Positions 28,101-38,345 of a DNA stretch of 64,000 bases are shown here, piece by piece. This DNA comes from Chaunax sp. Z400 (taxonomy: Eukaryota > Chordata > Actinopteri > Lophiiformes > Chaunacidae): NCBI GenBank assembly GCA_037577475.1, contig CM075188.1, positions 18,581,001 through 18,645,000 on the forward strand, given 5' to 3'. Both the position numbers and the translations under genes were made by a program. Below the pieces are notes generated by a model. The model did not search any database and was not told the origin of the DNA. It saw only the letters and a program-made list of their open reading frames with translations. Position 1 is the first letter of the stretch. Every line of letters begins with the position of its first letter.

Positions 28101-31100
28101 TAGTAGGGATTTCTTTGCCGCTTGAGTTCGTCAAGAGTTCATTAAACCAATAGAAGTGCTCAAGTTTTCAAGACGTATGGTCGTCATGAGAATTAAGAAT
28201 GCACGAACACCAGTATACACAGAAAATACACACCTCTGGATATTTAAGTATGAACTAACCAAGAGCCCTAATATTTGCTCAGGTCTGTAAACGTATCTGA
28301 GTTAAAGAAAATAGAGGATATAATAATTTTACTCTGTGAATGTTATGAGCTAAAGCTATAAGAAGTCTCCAATGAATATGTGTCTGCTGATGGCCATGAT
28401 TAATCATCTTCACACCTCTTGGTCAGAGTAGCGACCAGGTGTTTGAAAGCCACAGAAAGTTGAGATGTAGCAATGATGCATTTTTCCAACTTTAAGGAAA
28501 GGAATTTCTCATAGTTCACACAAAGCAGAGAGTGAATGGGAGGGGGGTTCGTTTTCCCAAAAACATTCAGGCACACTTCTACGACCTCAATATAGTGATG
28601 TAATGTTACCTCAACACTGTATTTGGGCATCAATAAGCTTGCAACTCTTTTCACTGTGATGAAGTCATCTGGGTGATGCGCAGACAGCCTGGATGATGCA
28701 GGTGCTCTGCTCTCAATGCAAAGAGACTCAGGCAAAACAACCGATTTCTGTCTTTTGCAACCTCAGATAGAGCAGCAGCCAAAGCAGACAAATGAGGAAG
28801 GCTTTATGTGATGAAGATGTAATCAGTGGACAATCTAATCTCATTGATGTAAATGTCCCTAGACCAGAAAATTGTCATAACGCCCCATTTGAAGGTACTT
28901 TCCATTTCTAGTAGTGGCAGCATCATTGGTGCTTTTTGTTTTGAAACATGGAATGGAGTCTTGCATTGGAGCATATACATCATATTCTTTGCACCATTAT
29001 ATTTTGCATTTTTGATTTTATTTACACTTTTTGTCAATTACAGATCAACCAGAGCAACCTTTCCCGGAGAAGAGTTTTGGATCGACTTTTAGGGACCTGT
29101 GAGGCCGTAAGTTAAGAAATTTAGTAACTATGTAAAGTTGATTCAATAATAATATTCCAGTTGCTGTGCATACATCTATGGATTCTGAAAGATTCTATTT
29201 GAATTTGATTTACTCTCTCTATAGTTAATGCAATTAAAGATTATTTTCATGTTGTACATTAAAAAAATTGTTTGGTCTATAAAAAGCCCATCATATTTTA
29301 TCAGAACCAACAGTGAAACACGTTCAACATATGTGGTCGCATCTTCTTGTCAGTTTGTGATTCTTGTGTCCACCAAGGATGCTATGTTTTCATCAGTATT
29401 TATCTGTTTGTCTGTTAGTTAGTTAGTTATATTACAGTATAATTGCTGTGACTAAATAATGCCTGATTTTACTCATTCAGCATCACAAAGAAATTATTTC
29501 CACCACATTTGTTGACCCTTGTAGCAAAGAGAGGATTCTCCCTCTGTGAGCTGGGATGGTAGGAGTAAATTCCAACAGAAATGTCAAAAGAATGAAGAAA
29601 ATAAAGATTACTTGCTTTACCATCAAATTAATGTAACAAGATAAATTAGGGAACGAAGGCGTCCTCATGTTGCTTGGGTCTGAGGATGAAGCTGGGGCTA
29701 AATAAAGAGAGAAGTGAAGGAGACTAAAGCGCATGAAAAGAGGAAAAAAGCATGCTTTGCAAACCACATCAGTGAGAAAGATGCCAATTCAACATCACTG
29801 AGGGAATGTTTGGGTCCTCCTTGAAGTAAATCTAAGTCACGCAAAGAGACTGATCCACAATGCATGCCAGACAGAGGCCTGCAATACTGTACATCAATAG
29901 GAGAGGCAACCTGTTTGGATTATATTGGTTTGGTAAATAATTGATATTTTGATATTCTAATAAAGTTAGTTCTGATCTTCAAACCATTATTAGTTCACTG
30001 TGTTTTACTGAGGTACAATATATCATAACATTACATTAATGCCATACCTGTTAACCTATCACTCTGTCATATTTACATTATTATACATGACCTCATAACC
30101 AATAAGGAGCTGTCGGCTACATTAATGCCCAACATGAAACATTTCAGTTCAAGTCTGATAAAACCAGTTATCAGCATTGTCTTGATTCAGGTTTCTACAG
30201 AGATATGTCTGATTCTTTTAGTTTAGTTACATGTCAAACAAAAGTAAAAAAAATCATCACAATTTCTCGAGTCCAAGGTGACATCTTCAATAGCTTTTTT
30301 CTTCATACAATGGTCCACAAACTTAAAAATAGTCCATTTATGATTATATAAAAAAGATAGAAGCACAAGATTGTCATATTTAATATGCTGGAATCAGCAT
30401 CTTTATCATTGTTTTTAATAAATGAAGTGAATTAACAATAGTTGAGGATTAAGTTGAAGATTAATGCCTTTGGTACTTATAAATAAACATAAACATAGTC
30501 AATCTTTTTATTATGATCTATATACATTCTGTAGATCAGAACATAACATTACCTTGCATTGTGACAAAGTAGAGATGGCACACACACTGACTGGGTTGCA
30601 CAGAAATAGACTGTACGATAACAGAAGTACACTTGCCAAAGAAACATGTATATAAAATAAAATGTTATTTTAGTAGTGGGTGACTAAAATTCTTACACTG
30701 CCAACAACTGACCAAAATAAAAAATAGAAGCAGACACAGCCTGAAATCCTCTGTGTGCTACTTGCCCTCATCCTGTTAGTTAGAGCTCTGACTACATATT
30801 GTAGTAACATATCCTGTAAAAATGGAGATATCTAATTCTTTTACAGTGATTCAGTGACCATGATCCAAAATAAAGAGTGTGGTCTCTCTGGGTTTGTGTG
30901 GCTGTTGGATGGAGGCCAGCAGGCTGTTTGCACTCTGCAGTGAGGTAGTTCAACAGGTTTGTCATCCATACTGCCAACACAATAGAGTCTTCTATGACCA
31001 CACAGGCCGCTGCACTTCAAAGACCATATTCTTTTCACTTCACTTTTGTCCTCATTTGAACATACTTCATAATGCAGATCTTCTGGGTTTTCCTAACTTG

Positions 31101-34100
31101 TAATGCACTGCGTTATGACTGACCAATGCAAAAACAAACAACATTTTAAAATATTACCAGTCACTCACAGAATCCAAAATCTTATAACTTTTTGCTTATT
31201 GCATGTGAAGGTAAACTAACATACTGGGTTATATACTGAAAAAGCAATATGAAGATGTCATTTTGGGCTTAAGGACATTTCAATGGACATTTTTCACAAA
31301 TTTCTGGCAAACTTTAAACCAAGCAATAAATCGATTCATCAGGATAATAATGGACACAATAATTGATCATGAAAATAATCGGTAGTAGCAGCCCTCACAC
31401 CATAATGCATAACTGAGTCGTGTCGTGTACGTATCTGGCAGGCTTACTTCAAAATGATAACTATTCCAGTTTAGATACTGTATGTTCAATTTAGATAACG
31501 CTGCATTACAACTTTGATATTTTTTAAATTGTATTTCCGTAGAGTGTCCAGTAGAGTTTTGTCATCTTCCCTCTGGTGCTTCTGCAGTAAATAATATTTT
31601 TGCAGGGAAAGAAGATTACGTGCAGCGTTTGCTTTTTTGTATTTCATTTACAATTTTACATCAACCATGAAAGTCAACCCAGTGGGAATGAATTACTTTA
31701 CACACTTTACACAAATGAAAGTGATGGTGGTCATAGCAAACAATTCAACACTTTGCATCTGTTACTGTTGATGTGACTGTGAAGAATGGGGGGAGTTTCA
31801 ATGCTGTGACGTAGATCCTGTAATTGTTAGAGAGCGGAGGAATGGTGATATGGAGGGGGGTCCTGCTGTGGTAAAAACTGACCAATCAAGGCACAAGCTT
31901 CAACAACATCAACAAGATTAGGTCATTATTTAAAGATAAACGGTTAGTCAGGTTCTGGGGACATTCTGCCTATTTTCATTATCAATTGGCCTGTAAACAT
32001 GAGAAGTTAAAGAAGACATCTACTAATATCTTGTTTTGTCCAACAAGCAGTTTAAAACTGAAAGGTATTAAGTTTAGAAAACTGAGAAAATCCTCAAATT
32101 TGAGAAACTGGACAGAATTTTTGCTGTTTCACTTGATATTTTCTAGGTGGTTGGTTAATTAATATCATTGAATTAGTTGATTAATTGTATAATGGACCAC
32201 CTCAGCTCTACTTTAAATAACTTAAGGGAAATAAATTACATTCTTGAGTTGCCACTGGTCTGATAAAATAATGTAGGAAGTTTCATAGGCTATTTATCGC
32301 TGGCTGTTATTTTATTTACTACATAGCCCATTACCCACTGAATTCAGTCCTCCATTTTCATTAGCTGCTAGCTGCCTTAATTAATAATCATTAAATGGAC
32401 CTCAGCTCAATTTATCAAACCACAACAATCCAAGCATGATAACAAGCCAGCAACTGAGCTCCCATGAGAAACTAACCAAAGTGTATCAGAGTGTGAGCGC
32501 TCCTCCACAGGATCGGGTTCTGTATTGGAGGAGAATGCCAATGCTGGCTCTACAGCTGCTGTCAATGACTCAGGGGAAACTGCAACCGGATCTGTTCAAT
32601 GACCTCATATTATGGCACGCAGCCAAGCTCAGAATCAGCTTAACTAATCAGAAGCAAGTAATAATGTTATCATAATTAAGGAGAGAATGAGGACAGGAAA
32701 CACTGTCTTACACAGTAAGTAAAAAACATCTTACTCTTATGATGTCTTTATTTTGTAATATCTTTGTGCTATGCTTCCTTGTGGGGTCAATTACAACCAG
32801 ATATTTGACTATTTCAGCTCCACAACAGATTGGATTGGATTCAATTGGAAGTACAGAAAACGTTAAATTGCCAATACCAACAACATCCTGTTGACTTAAT
32901 ATGAATATAGAGTAAATTTTAGCATTCTTTGGGACCTTGCTGGATAGAAAGACATAGTAAGTATGTAAAAACATTCACTACTATACATGTGAGGAAATAG
33001 GACTCAGCCATCTGAGGGGAATTTTCATCTTTCATACTTGAAGAGGAGCCAGAAAAGGGTGAGTCTGTCCATTCAGACAAGTGGAAAACTAATTTTTGCA
33101 CTGGAGGATCTCTCCTCTAGGCTGAAAGCATGGTTTGCAACCATAGACAGCTTCCCAACTAAAATGAGGATGAGATAAAAAAAAAAAAAAAAATGAAATA
33201 TGTGGGGTGTGCCAAATTACAACTTGCAAACAACTCTTTCCGCATTTGGGGGCTCCATATTTTCTGGCACAAAGTTGAAAGCAAACACCAAAATGGAAAC
33301 AGATGTTGGGCGAGCGAGAGCTGCTCCACACTGCTGTATATTCCATGTTTTCATCCATTCTCTCTTTCTGTCCCACTATGTCCTCTTCTCTGGCCAAACA
33401 TAACGAGTGGGGGAGGGTAAAATAAGAGTAAAACAATGGTGGACAAAGTTAGAAACTGTGTTGTGAAAATCTCTGGCCAGTCCTAACCCAACGGGATGAA
33501 CATACAGTAGACATGCATCATTAAGAAGAAAGATAGAGCTGGAGCTTTATGCCTAGCTGGACACCAAGCTGCAGAGGACTGTGGGAAGTGGTTTCCTATT
33601 ATGGGAGACACATGACTACAGACAAGCTGGAGATTGTTGATAATTTTGGTGTTCTGGTGGTGCACTACAGAGACAAAGTAACACACAGTGTTGTGATTGC
33701 ATTTGCAGAATGGTACATTTTGTGTTAAGGGCCTGTGATACAGTCGATTGGTTTATAAACAAAGATTTTGCACTATGAGTGAAAATCTCTATTCTCTCAC
33801 GTGCAACTTGACATGTAAAGTGAGCTGGAAGTACTGAACCACATTTGTTTAGGAAAATGGCTGAACCATATTTCCCTAAAATAATCTACATTTGGACGCT
33901 GTAGCTACATGCAACTCTGAGACATATTTGTAATGTCTGAACATATCTAAAACCTTGACATGTTTAAATTGCATATTTTGCCTCACCAACAGTTCAAAAC
34001 ACAAAGATATTCAGTTTACTATCACGTAAGACATAGAAAATCTGCAAATCCTCATACCGGAGAAGCTGCAATTAGCTAACATTTAAGATTTCTACTTGAT

Positions 34101-35653
34101 AATTGACCTGTGTGATGACTAACTTTGCTTTGTTGAAGCATCACTGACACACTGTGTGCAGTAACTTAGCAGTCTCTGTTATCAGGAATCAATCTAAAGT
34201 GGTAATGATGATGATGATGCAAAGGAGGAAAGAAAAAGTTCACACACTAGATTACAAAACTGCAACTACAAGTGTCATACACACAAAGTGCCAGGCTTTA
34301 AATACTCATAGATACTGGACCACTCAGATTGCTTGGCTCAAAATTCCCAATTCATAAAAGTTAGAAAGAGACTGAGGTCCCACAGTCTCTGTAATACACA
34401 GTGGTATATGTCAGGAAAGCGTTAGACCAGCCAACTTCAAGTAACAAATCTGACTGGAAAGTTTACATTCAAAGCTTTGAATCTGATCCTTAAGGAAATG
34501 CTCAGATTGAAAAACTTAAATTCTTCTGCAAACTACTTTCTAACATCTGTTCCTCGTTTTTGTAAGAGAGGATGTTGCAGCAGCAGCAAAAAATAGCGGG
34601 GGACTGAGGGTGGAAGGAGGGAGGCACTTTCTCAAAACTGGAAAATGCAAAGCAAGTGAGGGGGAAGTAAAGAGCAAAAGTCCCATTTTACATAACATTT
34701 AGGATTAATTAATTGAACAAAAGATGCTGTAATTATGCCATTAGCGAAACTACTGACAGGAAGACATCACATGAACAACAAATTTATATTATTCTGCGGT
34801 CTCAAATACTTGCTAGCAGGTGAAACAATGGATTATAGTTTTAGTTTGACCAGCCGATGTTGCAGATGAGAGAAGAAGTGTGAGTCCTATAAAGATGACA
34901 CACTTAATGGAGTAGTTGATCTACAACTACACAGCATAAGTCATGTAAGAAAAACTTGAGGAAAAAAAAGCAGTGGTTTCAGCGACTTCAATATGACTAT
35001 TTTCTCTTTTTTTGTCTTCTAGAATATTAAACTTAATGGTTTGGTGTTGTACAAACTAAATATGCAATCTTGATCTTTTAGAAATTATATTGGACATTAT
35101 TTAGCAATTTCCTTACATTTTATGGGCAAACAATCACAATTAACTGGCAGATGTATCCATACTGAAACCAATAGTTTGCTGCAGCTGTCCTGCCAATACA
35201 GGACAGAATTTAATTTGAGTTAAATAAGAAAGTATGTTGCAGGAAGAATAAAGCTGGGGTGTTACACGACCATACAGTGTATAATCTCGAACTGCTTAAA
35301 ATGTTAAACAAGGGCAAATAAAGACTGCTGGCACAGACAGACTTTCTGCATTGCAACCTCTCATATGTACCATTACCACACTAGTCAGTGAGTTTATGTT
35401 TGGTTTCCTACCCCATCAACCAGACTCCCCGTCTGGCCCCAGCTTCCTTGGATTCAAAAATAGAAAAGTAGCAGACAGCAAACAGCTAGCTAGTTACTGG
35501 TGATTAACGTATGTTAGCAGGCAGCTAGCTGGATACTTTTCTCAGAGATAAATAACTTAAAACCACGAACTGGGACAAACGCCAGGTTGCCATCACTCAC
35601 CTGAACCGTGGGGAGTCCTTCAAACATTCCTCGAAATCCACAGTTATCTTCAT
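248..35653 (-). CDS. acap2: Arf GAP with coiled-coil/BAR, ankyrin repeat and PH domains 2 (5' part, 16 coding exons)
   Basis: ACAP2 is a GTPase-activating protein for Arf6 that acts on endosomal and plasma membranes. Sixteen exons read in phase give about 496 residues beginning MKITVDFEECLKDSP. The order is BAR domain (about 1-230), PH domain (about 269-365, starting MEGYLFKRASNAF) and ArfGAP domain from about 395. The ArfGAP zinc finger shows C414, C417, C434 and C437, followed by the catalytic arginine R442 in CSGIHR. The C-terminal ankyrin repeats lie beyond the left edge. Every junction keeps phase and matches the human protein as I remember it closely; paralogues ACAP1 and ACAP3 fit less well from memory. 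The start is the first ATG, with A at -3. Introns range from 76 bp to 11.8 kb. No frameshift or stop was seen. The gene is partial only because of the window edge. Confidence 0.97.
556..625 (-). CDS. acap2: acap2 coding exon 15
   Basis: Completes R442 and encodes SLGVHFSKVRSLTLDTW, then EPELLK, in the ArfGAP domain. The acceptor is CCTGCAG? read as TGCAG/GAGTCT, and the donor is AAG/GTGAGT. Confidence 0.96.
1439..1647 (-). CDS. acap2: acap2 coding exon 14 (ArfGAP zinc finger)
   Basis: Residues 373-441: a serine-rich linker, then the zinc finger CDCGQPDPRWASINLG with its four cysteines, ending in CSGIH. The codon for catalytic Arg442 is split across the donor CACAG/GTAAAG. Confidence 0.97.
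1784..1889 (-). CDS. acap2: acap2 coding exon 13
   Basis: The last PH helix, SCMMQADSEKLRQAWIKAVQ, then NSIATAFRDKGDDGE. The acceptor is CCCAACAG and the donor GAG/GTAATA. Confidence 0.96.
2054..2154 (-). CDS. acap2: acap2 coding exon 12
   Basis: PH-domain sequence DNPTVVVEDLRLCTVKHCED and on to RRFCFEVVSPT. The acceptor is CTTCAG and the donor ACCAA/GTAAGT. Confidence 0.96.
2698..2749 (-). CDS. acap2: acap2 coding exon 11
   Basis: PH-domain strand RRWFSIQNNQLVYQKKFK. The acceptor is CTTCCAG and the donor AAG/GTTCGT. Confidence 0.95.
3298..3410 (-). CDS. acap2: acap2 coding exon 10
   Basis: Encodes DFSNDDTKLEYNVDADNG and then the PH-domain start MEGYLFKRASNAFKTWN. The acceptor is TTGTTCAG and the donor AATAG/GTACGA. 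Confidence 0.97.
4661..4745 (+). mobile_element. 3' tail of a teleost retroposon (LINE-like)
   Basis: Contains GTGACCTAGATCTGCT, then GAGATAACTTTTGTTGTG and GGTGCTATATAAATA. This tail ends many non-LTR copies in fish. The body is too degraded to name. Confidence 0.55.
4951..5020. repeat. Interrupted CA microsatellite
   Basis: Runs of CA broken by AAG at intervals of roughly 20 bp, in the large acap2 intron 9. Confidence 0.9.
8907..8981 (-). CDS. acap2: acap2 coding exon 9
   Basis: Twenty-five codons, including VVDAAKEKRDMEQKHSTIQQ, in the linker between BAR and PH domains. The acceptor is TCTTGCAG and the donor AAG/GTACCC. Confidence 0.96.
9460..9473. repeat. 14-C homopolymer
   Basis: Uninterrupted C run in acap2 intron 8. 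A second run of 11 C followed by A-rich sequence is at 10872-10882. Confidence 0.9.
11090..12120 (-). pseudogene. Coding-like but broken stretch, unidentified
   Basis: On the minus strand several short frames look protein-like but are separated by stops and frame changes. Examples are TLIGLTVIRANTTKKPEIEA near 11950, VGLKELTESTKECWGRKLAR near 11560 and MKLKKVEKLCREVWKGCQQV near 11180. I do not recognise the source. It may be a decayed retrocopy or mobile-element ORF inside acap2 intron 8, or chance. Confidence 0.25.
12949..13044 (-). CDS. acap2: acap2 coding exon 8
   Basis: Thirty-two codons from MLSFMYAHLTFFHQGYDLF to MKLLGGQ, in the last BAR helices. The acceptor is CCCACAG and the donor CAG/GTACAG. 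Confidence 0.96.
13121..13165 (-). CDS. acap2: acap2 coding exon 7 (45 nt)
   Basis: Fifteen codons, INVLQSKRRSEILKS. The acceptor is CATTAAAG and the donor TCA/GTAAGT. A 76-bp intron separates it from exon 8. Confidence 0.93.
13166..15915. other. acap2 intron 6 (2.75 kb)
   Basis: No gene, clear repeat or regulatory motif was recognised. Confidence 0.6.
15916..16099 (-). CDS. acap2: acap2 coding exon 6
   Basis: The longest BAR-domain exon, running from DLRKFKEAKKQFDKVSEEKE to RKCFRHIVLDYVLQ. The acceptor is CCTCCAG and the donor CAG/GTACAA. The charged helical sequence is nearly identical to mammalian ACAP2 as remembered. Confidence 0.97.
16517..16547 (+). repeat. Left arm of 31-nt inverted repeat
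   Basis: Starts ATATAATTATGTTCAG and ends GGACTAGAA. It is identical to the reverse complement of 17731-17761. Sequence beyond the arm resembles a teleost interspersed repeat. Confidence 0.85.
17467..17525 (-). CDS. acap2: acap2 coding exon 5 (59 nt)
   Basis: Encodes ILFDQAQRSIKTQLQTFVK plus two bases. The acceptor is CTTCACAG and the donor AAAGA/GTGGGT. Because it is 59 nt, skipping it would shift the frame. It lies between two arms of a 31-nt perfect inverted repeat (see findings). Confidence 0.93.
17731..17761 (-). repeat. Right arm of 31-nt inverted repeat
   Basis: Perfect reverse complement of 16517-16547. The two arms enclose acap2 exon 5. Confidence 0.85.
19190..19717. mobile_element. 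MITE-like element, about 0.53 kb
   Basis: The left end AGGGTGTACGATATAT and the right end (reverse complement AAGAGTGTGCGATATTG) form imperfect terminal inverted repeats. The interior is non-coding. A hAT-type origin is a guess from the ends. It lies in acap2 intron 4. Confidence 0.5.
20240..20293 (-). CDS. acap2: acap2 coding exon 4
   Basis: Eighteen codons, SSLTKFAESLQEMINYHT, in the BAR domain. The acceptor is TTCACAG and the donor ACG/GTATGC. It is phase 0 at both ends. Confidence 0.93.
20923..21042 (-). CDS. acap2: acap2 coding exon 3
   Basis: Forty codons from LVKLCIGMIDAGKAY to QQSTKDEVIE, in the BAR domain. The acceptor is TCTAG and the donor GAG/GTAAAT. Confidence 0.95.
22098..22131. 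repeat. AC dinucleotide microsatellite (17 units)
   Basis: Perfect AC run in acap2 intron 2. Confidence 0.95.
22400..22620 (+). mobile_element. Degraded interspersed repeat with AGGGGCCCTA end
   Basis: Begins TAGGGGCCCTACTTAA and contains AGCACATGGTCTAAAGTGCA and TTTAGGGTGTGTCTAATTC. This consensus recurs throughout teleost genomes; it is probably a DNA-transposon terminus. The family name is not certain. Confidence 0.5.
23151..23204. repeat. 13-C run followed by AAAC tetranucleotide repeat
   Basis: C at 23151-23163, then about eight AAAC units. Confidence 0.9.
23750..23807 (-). CDS. acap2: acap2 coding exon 2
   Basis: Encodes EEVEGDVCELESKLDK (BAR helix 1) between acceptor CCACAG and donor AAA/GTGAGT. 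An 11.8-kb intron separates it from exon 1. Confidence 0.95.
25300..25349. repeat. Perfect 18-bp inverted repeat (hairpin)
   Basis: Arms TCAAAAGCACTATAATGG at 25300-25317 and its exact reverse complement at 25332-25349, with a 14-nt loop. It lies in acap2 intron 1. Confidence 0.9.
25605..25681. mobile_element. Short MITE-like element
   Basis: The ends AGGGGTGTG and CACACCCC are inverted. The interior CAAGCAAAAAATATTGATTA resembles that of the element at 27950-28102. Confidence 0.4.
26662..26692. repeat. ACT trinucleotide repeat
   Basis: About ten TAC/ACT units with one interruption. Confidence 0.9.
27062..27185. mobile_element. Repeat fragment with tRNA-like B-box
   Basis: GGGTTTGAATCCCAACC followed by TGTGGAGTTTGCATGCTCTC, a combination widespread in fish interspersed repeats. 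No complete tRNA fold is present. Confidence 0.4.
27950..28102. mobile_element. MITE-like element, about 153 bp
   Basis: Terminal inverted repeats TAGGGATGGGCATT and AATGCCCATCCTTA (one mismatch), with an AT-rich interior containing TAATCAATTAG-type sequence. Confidence 0.6.
31260..31396 (+). mobile_element. Interspersed repeat fragment ending in GTAGCAGCCCT
   Basis: Contains CAATAAATCGATTCATCAG and GAAAATAATCGGTAGTAGCA, the right-hand part of a common teleost repeat. A relative lies at about 32080-32215. Confidence 0.45.
32080..32215 (+). mobile_element. Second fragment of the same repeat type as 31260-31396
   Basis: Contains CAAATTTGAGAAACTGGA and AGTTGATTAATTGTATAATG, and ends near CACCTCAGCTCT. 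The assignment rests on resemblance to the family consensus as remembered. Confidence 0.35.
35601..35653 (-). CDS. acap2: acap2 coding exon 1
   Basis: Encodes residues 1-17 plus two bases (MKITVDFEECLKDSPRF). The donor is CAG/GTGAGT. The first ATG at 35653-35651 has A at -3. The N-terminal amphipathic start of the BAR domain is recognisable. Confidence 0.95.
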
Positions 35654-36060
35654 TTTGCCACAGCGAGCAAAACCGCAGACTTGCGCTCTCCTTGATTAAA
35701 GACAGTAATCCAGGCTGAGTCTTTCTGGCTAATTAGCTTGTTTGCTAACGTTACTGCACCTCTCTCCTCTTACCAGCTGGTTCCACTCTGTCACCACTCT
35801 GCTAGCTAGCCTCGGGGGCCAGCAGCTACGATTAAAAAGTCACAGCAATGCAACCATAAATGACTGTTTGTTCAAGGTATGATTGCCCAAAACGCTACAA
35901 AACTATCTCAGACGCAGCGGTCAGTCGTGAAAACAGAAAGTGCCGTCCGGTAGCTAGGTCATAGCAGCCAGTGGGAGAGGAGCGTTTCTCCAACGCAGAT
36001 AATACAACCTCGCACAAAGATCGTCTACATGTATCTTTCCTGAGATCCAGTTTATGGGAA
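35654..36060 (-). promoter_or_regulatory. acap2: Probable acap2 5' UTR and promoter region
   Basis: Sequence upstream of the acap2 ATG is richer in CpG than its surroundings and carries repeated GCTAGC/GCTAAC palindromes, for example at 35728-35737, 35744-35753 and 35801-35810. I see no clear TATA box. The transcription start cannot be placed from sequence alone. Confidence 0.5.
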
Positions 36061-37421
36061 TGGACTGAGCTGTGATTTGTTTTTTATTTCATTTTTTGTA
36101 CAACAAACATTAACAGGGACAGCAGTAACAAGAGTGGTTGCCCCTGTCAATATACAGCAATATTATTATTGTCATTATTATTATTATATACGTTACATTA
36201 AAAGGGGAAATGTCATTCAGAGGCACATTATGTTAGAAAGATTGGACAGTCAGATCTCATTCTAGAGACAGAAATTACCAGCTAGCTAAACTTTCTGGTA
36301 TATTGAGGAAAAGAAGCCACATCTTCCAGAACTTATTGAATGAGTCTATTTATGTTTCTTTTTTCTTTTTTTCTCAATTTAATTTCCCAAAATAAGAATG
36401 TTAGTAATGCAACGAGAATGAAAAGGAGGCTTTTGGTCATCTAATTATAGTTAAATGTGTATTGACTGTATTGCTAGCAACGTGGAAAAAGCTAATGAAC
36501 TCTGAATTTTAAACAAGATAAACATCTGGTAGCACTGCACTCTGTAATTTTAAGACTTATGAATATATGGTGGGTATTTTATAATATATTCAGACTTACT
36601 ATATTTATTTTCTGCTTATTTTAGGCCAAGAAAATAACCTAGAAATTAAGGTTTATATGAATGATGATTATTCTACCATTTAAAATGGGTGGGTGCTGAT
36701 GTTTATGTAGTTTTAACCATTGATTAAGTTTGATGATGATGATGGATGATGGATGATGCTCTAGAGGATTAATTGAATACTGTTGCTGGTGTAAATCTTT
36801 AAGGAAGATTATGGGGTGATTCTTTAAATAAGTTTTCTGTAAAGATAAAATGTTTAATTTACGTTCAAAACTGAAAGCTAGTGAAACAGAAGCTAACTCA
36901 TAACTGGGATGGAATTTGGACTCTGTTGGATGAAAAAATTGTAATACATGTGTAATAGGTAGTGTGATTTCTGAAATCTCTGACACTATGCTCAGAGATT
37001 CAACCTGCAATGAAAAGTAAGAACGGTCCCTCTGTCTTCGCCTACGCGATCTTTGTGTCTGTTGACAGGCGCTTCCTGATTCATTGGAATTACCGTGGAG
37101 TCAGGACAGCCTCCTCACTACTACACTGTCGTCATAAAAAAAGTCACTTAATCACTTAAGTACAAATCTACAACTACTTAAACGTTAACAAGACGAATAC
37201 GGTAAAAAAAAAATCTAAAGATGAGAATAATGCCCTGGTCATTTGCGTTGAAACACCGTTCTGCTTGTGAATGACACACTAGCCAAGAAGATGCGTCCAT
37301 ATTTAGCTGTAACAAACCCTCGAGACGAAACATGTCGGATAATCCTGGCACGGACACGGTCCTCCGCTTTATCCTATTAGAATTACTAGAAATCCAACGG
37401 GAGTGAAAGCTCTGAATGTAA

Positions 37422-37437
37422 CACCGCCATCTGGTGG
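37422..37437 (-). promoter_or_regulatory. CTCF-consensus site
   Basis: CCACCAGATGGCGGTG on the minus strand fits all 16 positions of the vertebrate CTCF consensus CCASYAGRKGGCRSYV. It is intergenic, 1.4-1.9 kb upstream of acap2. Confidence 0.55.
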
Positions 37438-37620
37438 TAAACGACACGTAAACGATCACCTGACAAAACCTCTCAACAGAAAAGCAGTGTATTTTCAGGC
37501 AATTAACAAAATTAATAATACATGTTTGGTACAATGCCCAAACTTAGCAGGAGGAGCTCATGCTGTTCTTTAGTTGTTTTTTACACTGAAAACTCTGTTT
37601 AATTACATTAAACATTAATG

Positions 37621-37709
37621 AGAATTCTGAGATTAAAGTCAGAATTCTAAGAATAATTTCAGAATTCTGACATTATTCTCAGAATTCTTAGAATAAAGTC
37701 AGAATTCTG
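37621..37709 (+). repeat. 20-bp palindrome-containing tandem repeat, about 4.5 copies
   Basis: Exact 20-bp period. Each unit begins AGAATTCT, followed by a variable ATTAAAGTC-like part. Confidence 0.9.
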
Positions 37710-38299
37710 TCTTTTCCCCCTAACTTTAAGAACAGAAAACATTTTTTAAGTAGGATTTGTCCTTGTTTGTAAACATACCATTCAAAGATGCCCTCACTTC
37801 AGTGGCAAAGCTGTCAAGTTTTCCTGTTGTATATGCTGTAATAATATACATTACCCGTTTTAAATTCATGTGTTAAATACTGTATTTGGAAAGAAAATAA
37901 AGTGTCTTATGTATGTTTTCTCCACCCCAGTTTGAAAATCAATAAATATGAAAATTAAGAACTTTTATTTCCTGATCTTTTTTGACATACACAATGTGCT
38001 TGAACAAGGCACAATTTGCTAAATTTACATTATGTGTCTTTTCCCAAAGCTATAGAGCCTATGGCAAACAAGGAATTAAATGTATGTAGATCTTATTGAA
38101 CAAGGAAATATGCATGGATGTTGGACATATACTTGGCCCCTCTGTGTAGAATGTGGCCCCTGAGTTAGAAAAATCATTAATCTGCAGCAGCTTAACCACC
38201 ACAGAGACCATTATCTGCAAACTTGCATGTTATTTGTGTGACCTTTTAATTAGTAAGATGTTACTTAAAAAGCAAAAATGTAGCCAACAATAAATTACA

Positions 38300-38345
38300 T
38301 GTGGTAAATGGACTGTACTTGCGTAGCACTTTTCTGGTCTCTATT
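38300..38345 (+). mobile_element. Teleost repeat fragment
   Basis: GTGGTAAATGGACTGTACTT followed by GCGTAGCACTTTTCTGGTC, a recurrent fish interspersed sequence. Confidence 0.45.

Larger units (their letters stand above)
23808..35600. other. acap2 intron 1 (11.8 kb)
   Basis: The largest intron. It holds the 18-bp hairpin, two MITE-like elements, an ACT repeat, the B-box fragment and two fragments of a teleost repeat. No second gene was recognised on either strand. GCTAGC-type palindromes cluster in its 5' end at 35481-35532. Confidence 0.65.

Noticed and set aside
28400..28735. 111-codon minus-strand frame
   Set aside because: No recognised domain and no matching exon structure. It lies inside acap2 intron 1.
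36639..37010. 123-codon minus-strand open frame
   Set aside because: AT-rich, His/Ile/Leu-heavy, no homology recognised, no splice context. Open frames of this length are expected by chance in 64 kb of AT-rich DNA.
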